A DNA stretch of 10,481 bases from DHVE2 group archaeon (GTDB lineage: Archaea > Thermoplasmatota > Thermoplasmata > Thermoplasmatales > Aciduliprofundaceae): the NCBI GenBank assembly GCA_027056155.1, contig JALULR010000106.1:1-10481 (forward strand), in the 5' to 3' direction. The notes beneath the pieces were generated by a model. It did not search any database, had not been told where the DNA came from, and saw only the letters and a list, made by a program, of their open reading frames with translations. A program made the translations under genes and the position numbers. Positions 5,852 to 10,481 of the stretch are shown in pieces. Within the stretch, counting starts at the first letter, position 1. Each line of letters begins with the position of its first letter.

Positions 5852-6874
5852 ATGTTGGGCGGAGAAGTATGTAATGGAAGATACAATAATATACCACCAC
5901 TCTTTATGGGCGCTGTGCATACCAAGATACCAACCGTGCTCAAATCCGAAGAGCTCATCGACAAGATGTTTCGCCACGCCAAGAAAGTAGAGGTAGGTTA
6001 TTCAAGAAACCGTCTTGCCATGGAGAAAAATCTTAGCATAGCGAAGATATACACTGCAAGAGACGTCGCGGTTAGCACGCTAAGAAAGTATGTTAATTCT
6101 TTTCCGTATATAAACAAGCTCCACCCATTTTATCGCTCGCTTTTAGATTTACTATTGGATAAAAATCAGTATAAAAAGAGCCTTTCATCTGTTAACTGGG
6201 CTGCGGGGCGAATTGAATCACTTGCGTCTAAATATGCATCAAAGATTAAGGGTGTTGGCAAGGTAGAAGAGGCTCTTAAATTCAGGAAACAATTTTACGG
6301 CCGTGCGGCGTCTGTAATTAAAGATATACGCAAGGAATTAGAGTACTTAAACTATGCAAGGGACATAATCCGCAAGTTGCCAGATGTGCGCGTGGACGAG
6401 CCTACGGTAGTCATTGCTGGATACCCCAATGTGGGTAAATCGGAAATAGTGAGTAAGATAAGCACTGCAAAGCCCGAGATTGCAAGCTACCCATTTACCA
6501 CAAAAGGGATTGTACTAGGGCACTTTGATAATGGGCAAATCAAAATACAGGTTATAGATACGCCCGGGCTCTTAGATAGACCATTAGAGAAAAGAAATTC
6601 CATCGAAAAGCAGGCAATTCTCGCGCTGCGGTATTTGGGGCAATTGATAGTTTTTGTGTTAGACCCGTCTGAGAGCTGCGGATATAATATGGAGGAGCAA
6701 TTAAGATTATTAGAAGAGCTAAGAGCTAACTTTCACATACCCATCATAGATGTAGAAAACAAGGCCGATTTAGTTAAAACAAATTCCTCACGCCTTAAAA
6801 TATCCGCTAAAACCGGAGACGGGCTAGATGAGCTAATCAATCACATAGTAAATTTTCTTTCTAGTGCATATTGA
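5852..6874 (+). CDS. nog1: NOG1 family ribosome-assembly GTPase
   Basis: 340 aa. The N-terminal helical domain begins IPTVLKSEELIDKMFRHAKK (26-45), the hallmark of archaeal NOG1, followed by the OBG-type GTPase domain: G1 GYPNVGKSE (190-198), G2 PFTTKG (214-219), G3 DTPG (237-240), G4 NKAD (303-306), G5 SAK (318-320). The family acts in large-subunit ribosome assembly (eukaryotic Nog1 in 60S biogenesis). The residue after the G1 GKS is Glu, where NOG1 proteins usually have Ser. The protein ends right after the G domain, as in archaea, without the long eukaryotic tail. Start is uncertain: homologues begin a few residues before IPTVL, which favours the ATG at 5906; the 18 residues encoded from 5852 look non-conserved. 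Neither start has a Shine-Dalgarno sequence. Monocistronic by layout. Confidence 0.88.
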   Translation: MLGGEVCNGRYNNIPPLFMGAVHTKIPTVLKSEELIDKMFRHAKKVEVGYSRNRLAMEKNLSIAKIYTARDVAVSTLRKYVNSFPYINKLHPFYRSLLDLLLDKNQYKKSLSSVNWAAGRIESLASKYASKIKGVGKVEEALKFRKQFYGRAASVIKDIRKELEYLNYARDIIRKLPDVRVDEPTVVIAGYPNVGKSEIVSKISTAKPEIASYPFTTKGIVLGHFDNGQIKIQVIDTPGLLDRPLEKRNSIEKQAILALRYLGQLIVFVLDPSESCGYNMEEQLRLLEELRANFHIPIIDVENKADLVKTNSSRLKISAKTGDGLDELINHIVNFLSSAY

Positions 6875-6908
6875 TTTATGTTGTTAATTCTACAATTTTG
6901 TCCAAAAA

Positions 6909-6920
6909 ATATGATATATT
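6909..6920 (+). promoter_or_regulatory. TATA-like promoter element of the mrp gene
   Basis: ATATGATATATT in the 77-bp gap after nog1. Transcription would start near 6938-6942, leaving a short leader that just includes the ribosome binding site. Confidence 0.4.
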
Positions 6921-6940
6921 AGTACCACTATCCCGCTTCA

Positions 6941-6947
6941 AGGTGAT
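6941..6947 (+). promoter_or_regulatory. Strong Shine-Dalgarno site of mrp
   Basis: AGGTGAT ends 4 nt before ATG 6952. It is complementary to the archaeal 16S 3' end (ATCACCT) and is the best such site outside the ECF operon, fixing the start. Confidence 0.75.
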
Positions 6948-6951
6948 ATAA

Positions 6952-7785
6952 ATGGGAGCACCAGTAGATCCAAATCAGGCCAAAGCGATGGCCGAGAGGG
7001 TAAAACAATCGAAAGAAGCAGAAAAGAGAATAGCAGAGAAAATGAAAGGCATAAAGCACAAGCTCATGGTTCTTAGTGGCAAAGGTGGAGTAGGTAAGAC
7101 TACCGTAGCGGTGAATCTCGCCGCTACGCTTGCGTTAAAAGGATTTAAAGTCGGACTTCTTGATGCGGATATTCATGGGCCCAATGTGCCAAAGATGCTC
7201 GGTGTGCAAAACGCAAAGTTGCAGGTCAATGAAGAGCAAAAAATTGTGCCCGTAGAGCCTATACCCAACTTGAAGGTAATTTCCATACAGATGGCACTTC
7301 CTCAAGATGACCTGCCTGTGGTGTGGCGCGGGCCCCTTAAGCATAAGGCAATACAGCAGTTGCTAGATGAAGTAGCATGGGGCGAGCTCGATTACCTCAT
7401 AGTAGATATGCCTCCGGGCACTGGCGATGAGTCTCTAAGTGTTGCACAGCTCATTCCCGACATGGACGGAATGCTCATTGTTGTTACACCGCAGGAAGTA
7501 GCAATATTAGACGCAACCAAGGCCATAAACTTCGCTAAGCAAATGAACAAGAGCGTGGTTGGTATAATCGAAAACATGACCGGCGAGATATTTGGCGAAG
7601 GTGGAGGAAAGAAGACTGCTGAGAAATACAAAGTGCCGTTTTTAGGAAGCATACCCATGGACGGGAATATAGTAAGATGCGGCGATACAGGTACACCCTT
7701 CGTGTTAGAATACAAAGACACCGAAGCTGCAAAAGCTTTTGAGAACGTAGTTAATAATTTGCAGAATGTGCTTGGAGAGAGCTGA
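6952..7785 (+). CDS. mrp: Mrp/NBP35-type ATPase lacking the CxxC motif
   Basis: 277 aa cytoplasmic P-loop ATPase of the MinD/Mrp class; relatives (ApbC, Nbp35, Ind1) carry and transfer Fe-S clusters. Visible motifs: deviant Walker A SGKGGVGKTT (42-51), DADIHGPNVPKMLG (71-84), WRGPLKHKAI (125-134), the family signature DMPPGTGDESLSVAQ (152-166), TPQEVAILD (179-187), IENM (206-209) and IFGEGGGKKTAEKY (213-226). The expected insert after ENM, with Cys-Pro-x-Cys for the bridging 4Fe-4S cluster, is missing: ENMTGEIFGEGG runs straight through. The only cysteine is C243, and the N-terminus has no Nbp35-type cysteines. The charged helical N-terminus (8-35) is short. The reading frame is intact, so this is not a frameshift. 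Cluster carriage by the usual chemistry is therefore doubtful; an ATPase role in another process is possible. Its 3' end overlaps the convergent gene by 35 bp. Confidence 0.92.
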   Translation: MGAPVDPNQAKAMAERVKQSKEAEKRIAEKMKGIKHKLMVLSGKGGVGKTTVAVNLAATLALKGFKVGLLDADIHGPNVPKMLGVQNAKLQVNEEQKIVPVEPIPNLKVISIQMALPQDDLPVVWRGPLKHKAIQQLLDEVAWGELDYLIVDMPPGTGDESLSVAQLIPDMDGMLIVVTPQEVAILDATKAINFAKQMNKSVVGIIENMTGEIFGEGGGKKTAEKYKVPFLGSIPMDGNIVRCGDTGTPFVLEYKDTEAAKAFENVVNNLQNVLGES

Positions 7786-8482
7786 GTCTTCCAAGTGGAA
7801 GAATACCTGCGCTTTCATCAATTCCAAATATCTCAAAATCTCTCCTATTTTTATTGAGAATTGGTGAAATGAAATCATTTTTGGATATGTCTGTACCTGC
7901 TGCGTATATGCTCAATGCAGGAAGCACTATCAAATCCGGCGAATAAAGAAAGCATGGCACCTTTATTAAGGCAGAAACTTCATCACGAAAGCTAACACTG
8001 GGGTGCTCGTGTCCAATTATTGTTATGCCCTGCAACTCGACATCTCTATGCCCATGCACAAAGAAAAATTTCCCAATAGAGTATGAGTCATAGAGCTTTA
8101 AGCCCCTCCTTTTTAATATTGTTTTGAGGAAATTGTCGTGATTTCCACGAATTACCACCAGCTCACTTAGATTTGTTATATAATCTATTATTCGCTCAAT
8201 TTCTTGCCACTCTTGAGGCATGTTTCTGGAAAACTCATGCTTTAAATCACCATTTACGATAATTCTCTTGGGCTCGAAGGCGTTGTATATCTCTTCCAGT
8301 GTGGTAATTATCTGGCGCTCTTGTATTTTTGGGAGAAACACACCCTGCATGGCCATTGCGTCTTCATAGCCAATATGCAGGTCCGCTATCACAGCAGTTT
8401 CTTGCTCTTCTAAGTATAGCATTCCGTACTTTGTGAATGTTAGCTCACCTATGTGTATCTCGTCCACGGCTGGGAAATGCAA
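7751..8482 (-). CDS. Archaeal SbcD-related metallophosphoesterase
   Basis: 243 aa calcineurin-like phosphoesterase with the full two-metal site: DLH (D34, H36), GDLKH (78-82), GNHD (113-116), VHGH (142-145) and GHEH (157-160). The later PALSIYAAGTDI and SPIL segments (188-209) fit the archaeal SbcD-related family (TIGR00024-like), also related to bacterial PdeM, so DNA or nucleotide phosphodiesterase activity is plausible; the substrate is unknown. The TTG at 8482 follows a TAA directly, so no earlier start is possible in this frame; a GTG at 8467 is the alternative. No Shine-Dalgarno sequence is seen. It lies 15 bp behind the radical SAM gene and probably shares its transcript. The last 11 codons plus stop overlap the 3' end of mrp on the opposite strand. 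Confidence 0.88.
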   Translation of the reverse strand: MHFPAVDEIHIGELTFTKYGMLYLEEQETAVIADLHIGYEDAMAMQGVFLPKIQERQIITTLEEIYNAFEPKRIIVNGDLKHEFSRNMPQEWQEIERIIDYITNLSELVVIRGNHDNFLKTILKRRGLKLYDSYSIGKFFFVHGHRDVELQGITIIGHEHPSVSFRDEVSALIKVPCFLYSPDLIVLPALSIYAAGTDISKNDFISPILNKNRRDFEIFGIDESAGILPLGRLSSLQAHSANY

Positions 8483-8497
8483 TTATGGTTTATCAAG

Positions 8498-9568
8498 TTA
8501 GGGTATGATTTCGGTGGTGTTGTTAAAGGGAGGATAATAAAACTCTTCTTTTTTAAACACGCCTTTGTGAATGAGCTCTTCAATCACATTCCGAGCACGC
8601 TGCATTTCTTTTACTAGATGACGCACAGTACCGCAAATTTGCTCAAATCCCTCCATACCCCATAGCCGCTCTTTATTTGCAAATAAACATCGACCTCCGC
8701 AAATTGGGTATATATCGCATGATTTACAAGGCTCGTCTATATCCACGGAGTTTCTTAGCGCTTCTGGCTCTTTGTCATATATTGTCCCTAGCTCATTCCA
8801 TTCAAATTCCCCACCAATGGGGCAAGCGAGCACTCTACCGTCGGTGGCAATTGCAAAAGCATCGCGGCCCGCACCGCAGGGCACGCCTTGCTCTGGCCAG
8901 AGCATTCTTTTTATTACGCCCTGAAACGGCACAATACCAAGAATGTTTCCTAGTTTTAGCTCATCAATCCACAAATTAGCAAGCTTTGTTATGCCTGGGT
9001 TATAAGAATTTTTCACCCATGCCTCAAAGTCATGCCATGCCTCATCAGGAGCCCATACTACATTGAGCTGCCAGTGCACATGGTCAAAGGGCAATGATAG
9101 CAAATGCGTAACCTCACTATATATGTCACTTTCTTCGCTCACGGCCATTCTTGCAATGAGGTCTCCTTTGTACTGCTCCCTTATCTTCTTTACTCTATCC
9201 ACAACTATTTCATACACTCCATTGCCTCTGTAATAATTAGTAACTTCAGGCCTGCCGTCTATCGAAACGAGAATTGTATCTAATCTATTCAAATACTCTT
9301 CCGGAATCTTGTGCAGGAAAAACCCGTTAGTTTGCACCACGAATTTTTTCGCTTTGACATTGTCAATTATTTCTTTCATTTTTTCAATTCTCAATAACGG
9401 CTCTCCTCCATAAAATGCAATTATTGCCTCTTTATCTCGCTCTACGAAATTTTTCAAATCATCTATGCTGTATTGAATCTCGTGAGGCATGACCTCCTCC
9501 GGAATGGAGCCGCCGCAGTACCTGCAGTTTAGATTGCAAACGCCTGTGAGAAAGATTATGTAGAGCAT
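8498..9568 (-). CDS. Radical SAM/SPASM protein, AF1577-like, putative peptide-modifying
   Basis: 356 aa. The radical SAM cluster motif CNLNCRYC (C11, C15, C18) starts almost at the N-terminus, followed by YGGEP (53-57), QTNG (79-82) and SIDG (102-105). The C-terminal SPASM domain is complete: C231-x12-G-x4-C249, then C281-x2-C284-x5-C290-x3-C294, and C312, enough for two auxiliary 4Fe-4S clusters. The MLYIIFLTG start and the FDHVHWQLNVVW and YNPGI segments fit, from memory, the archaeal AF1577 family, annotated as putative peptide-modifying; the real reaction is not known. SPASM enzymes include PqqE, sactisynthases and anaerobic sulfatase maturases. No small Cys-rich or leader-type peptide and no sulfatase is visible nearby. 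Its ATG follows a TATA-like element at normal leaderless spacing. The next gene downstream is the metallophosphoesterase, 15 bp away. Confidence 0.9.
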   Translation of the reverse strand: MLYIIFLTGVCNLNCRYCGGSIPEEVMPHEIQYSIDDLKNFVERDKEAIIAFYGGEPLLRIEKMKEIIDNVKAKKFVVQTNGFFLHKIPEEYLNRLDTILVSIDGRPEVTNYYRGNGVYEIVVDRVKKIREQYKGDLIARMAVSEESDIYSEVTHLLSLPFDHVHWQLNVVWAPDEAWHDFEAWVKNSYNPGITKLANLWIDELKLGNILGIVPFQGVIKRMLWPEQGVPCGAGRDAFAIATDGRVLACPIGGEFEWNELGTIYDKEPEALRNSVDIDEPCKSCDIYPICGGRCLFANKERLWGMEGFEQICGTVRHLVKEMQRARNVIEELIHKGVFKKEEFYYPPFNNTTEIIP

Positions 9569-9590
9569 GAGTCCGGGTAATTGAGTACAT

Positions 9591-9604
9591 AGTAAAGTAT
9601 TTTC
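9591..9604 (-). promoter_or_regulatory. TATA-like element of the radical SAM unit
   Basis: Minus-strand GAAAATACTTTACT is centred about 29 bp before ATG 9568, with GAAA as possible BRE. No Shine-Dalgarno sequence precedes the ATG, in keeping with a leaderless transcript. The match to the TATA consensus is moderate. Confidence 0.35.
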
Positions 9605-9625
9605 TGCGTAAATTTTTCAAAATAA

Positions 9626-10417
9626 TTAGAAAGAATACAGAATACGTAATCTTTTAAGCTCTTGCTTTCTCTCTACTTTCCACATCTTTGCAGAGCGCTT
9701 ATCTACATTGAGCCAATCTTTATATATGATTTTAAGAGAGTCTAACACGTTTTTGTTTCCCGTGTATCCGTATCCACTAACCAATAAGTCGCATGCATAG
9801 CGATACTGCCAAAGCCGCTCGTAAGCATAGGCTAGATATATGTAGACATTGTAGTTATTGGGCGTTCTTTGTAGTAAAGGTTGCAACATTGCCACTGTTT
9901 CGTTGTAATTTCCCAAATATAGTGAAGACACTCCTCTGTAGTATGGACCGCTTATATCTTGTGGGTTTTTACTCATAATAATCTGCGATATTTTGTACAT
10001 GGTACCATAGTCTTGATGGAGCAACGAAAGGTGCAAGCCATATTGGAGCATATCCTCGTCAAGCTCAGATTTGTTAAGCTTTTTTAGATAATAGGTATAA
10101 ATTGCATTTATAATATCCGTAGCGTAGTCTTTGTATCTCTTAGAAGTCATCATGTACTCGTTTCTTCTCTTTGCATTCATATTTCGCTTATAATCCTCTT
10201 CACCTTCCTTTTCATACTTTCCACTGTAAAAATTGGCTGTATCTATCAAATAATTGCCCCAACTAATCACCATTCCAAGCTCTGAATTTAACTCCATAAC
10301 CTTTTTAAAAGCCATCAGAGATTCCTTTAAATTACCAAGATGCAAATCCGCAGATGCTTTTCCCAGCCACGCCACATTATTTTTTACATTGTTTGCAATA
10401 GCTGCCTCAAACTTCAC
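9626..10417 (-). CDS. TPR-repeat protein, C-terminal part, 5' end interrupted
   Basis: 263 aa from a GTG that is only the first start after an in-frame stop, so not the natural N-terminus. TPR-like helix pairs are visible: NVAWLGKASADLHLGNLKESLMAFKKVMEL (in two parts, about 14-43), GPYYRGVSSLYLGNYNETVAML (about 157-178) and NVYIYLAYAYERLWQYRYACDLL (about 194-216). Between them is a more divergent, charged helical stretch (about 60-150). TPR arrays mediate protein-protein contacts; partner unknown. No signal or membrane segment lies in this part. The reading frame continues upstream of a TAA (10436-10438) to the window edge, in correct TPR register, so the gene is a fragment of something longer. 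It lies 57 bp from the radical SAM gene on the same strand, but upstream of that gene's own TATA-like element. Confidence 0.7.
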   Translation of the reverse strand: MKFEAAIANNVKNNVAWLGKASADLHLGNLKESLMAFKKVMELNSELGMVISWGNYLIDTANFYSGKYEKEGEEDYKRNMNAKRRNEYMMTSKRYKDYATDIINAIYTYYLKKLNKSELDEDMLQYGLHLSLLHQDYGTMYKISQIIMSKNPQDISGPYYRGVSSLYLGNYNETVAMLQPLLQRTPNNYNVYIYLAYAYERLWQYRYACDLLVSGYGYTGNKNVLDSLKIIYKDWLNVDKRSAKMWKVERKQELKRLRILYSF

Positions 10418-10435
10418 TTTTGCACTTTCGTAGTT

Positions 10436-10481
10436 TTAAGAAAAAAAAAAAAACATTGCAAGCTCTGTCTCACCCCTATCT
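10436..10481 (-). pseudogene. Upstream piece of the TPR gene, cut by an in-frame TAA
   Basis: From the window edge the minus strand reads DRGETELAMFFFFS, then TAA, then NYESAKVKFEAAI in the same frame. Against the TPR consensus this is one 34-residue repeat of correct length: L and A at positions 7 and 8, aromatic at 11, A at 20, F at 24. The stop replaces position 15. A T13 run (plus-strand A13, 10441-10453) sits directly before it. A single change TAA to AAA would restore Lys. It may be a true nonsense mutation or a base-call error near a contig edge. Confidence 0.55.

Noticed and set aside
8677..8979. 100-codon plus-strand ORF opposite the radical SAM gene
   Set aside because: It is antisense to the SPASM cysteine region and lacks any start signal or family match.

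Overview
The window looks archaeal and euryarchaeal, with moderate G+C. The pointers are an Mrp/NBP35 ATPase, a NOG1-type GTPase with the short archaeal N-terminus, an archaeal SbcD-related phosphoesterase, an AF1577-type radical SAM/SPASM protein, TATA-box promoters (several spaced for leaderless mRNAs), GGTGA-type ribosome binding sites, and a membrane-anchored beta-propeller/fibronectin-III surface protein. A Thermoplasmatota relative such as the Aciduliprofundum/DHVE2 group would fit. That placement is inference; there is no rRNA gene to fix it.

Layout. 1-220: AT-rich promoter region with no supportable gene. 221-4134 (+): a tightly overlapping four-gene operon for an ECF-type vitamin importer: a membrane-anchored DUF4430 (transcobalamin-C-terminal-like) protein, EcfT/CbiQ, a tandem fused EcfA ATPase, and an S component. 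Every junction overlaps by 4-11 nt. The DUF4430 partner points weakly to a cobalamin/corrinoid-like substrate. 4136-5757 (-): a convergent surface-protein gene one base away, with four 40-residue PQQ-type repeats, three FN3 domains and a C-terminal membrane anchor. Its signal peptide is encoded just upstream but out of frame across an A6 run. 5758-5851: divergent promoter region. 5852-6874 (+): NOG1-like ribosome-assembly GTPase. 6952-7785 (+): Mrp/NBP35-type ATPase that lacks the family's CxxC cluster-binding motif. 7751-9568 (-): a two-gene unit of a radical SAM/SPASM peptide-modifying-type enzyme followed by a metallophosphoesterase, whose 3' end overlaps the convergent mrp gene by 35 bp. 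9626-10481 (-): C-terminal part of a TPR protein. Its reading frame runs to the window edge but is broken by an in-frame TAA beside a 13-base A/T homopolymer.

Working together. Only the ECF operon is a clear functional unit: the ATPase pair drives the T subunit, the S component binds the substrate, and the DUF4430 protein is likely an external capture or accessory factor. The radical SAM gene is the best candidate for unknown chemistry, but I found no precursor peptide beside it. The two interrupted genes may be real lesions or homopolymer/base-call errors; raw reads or a second genome would decide.
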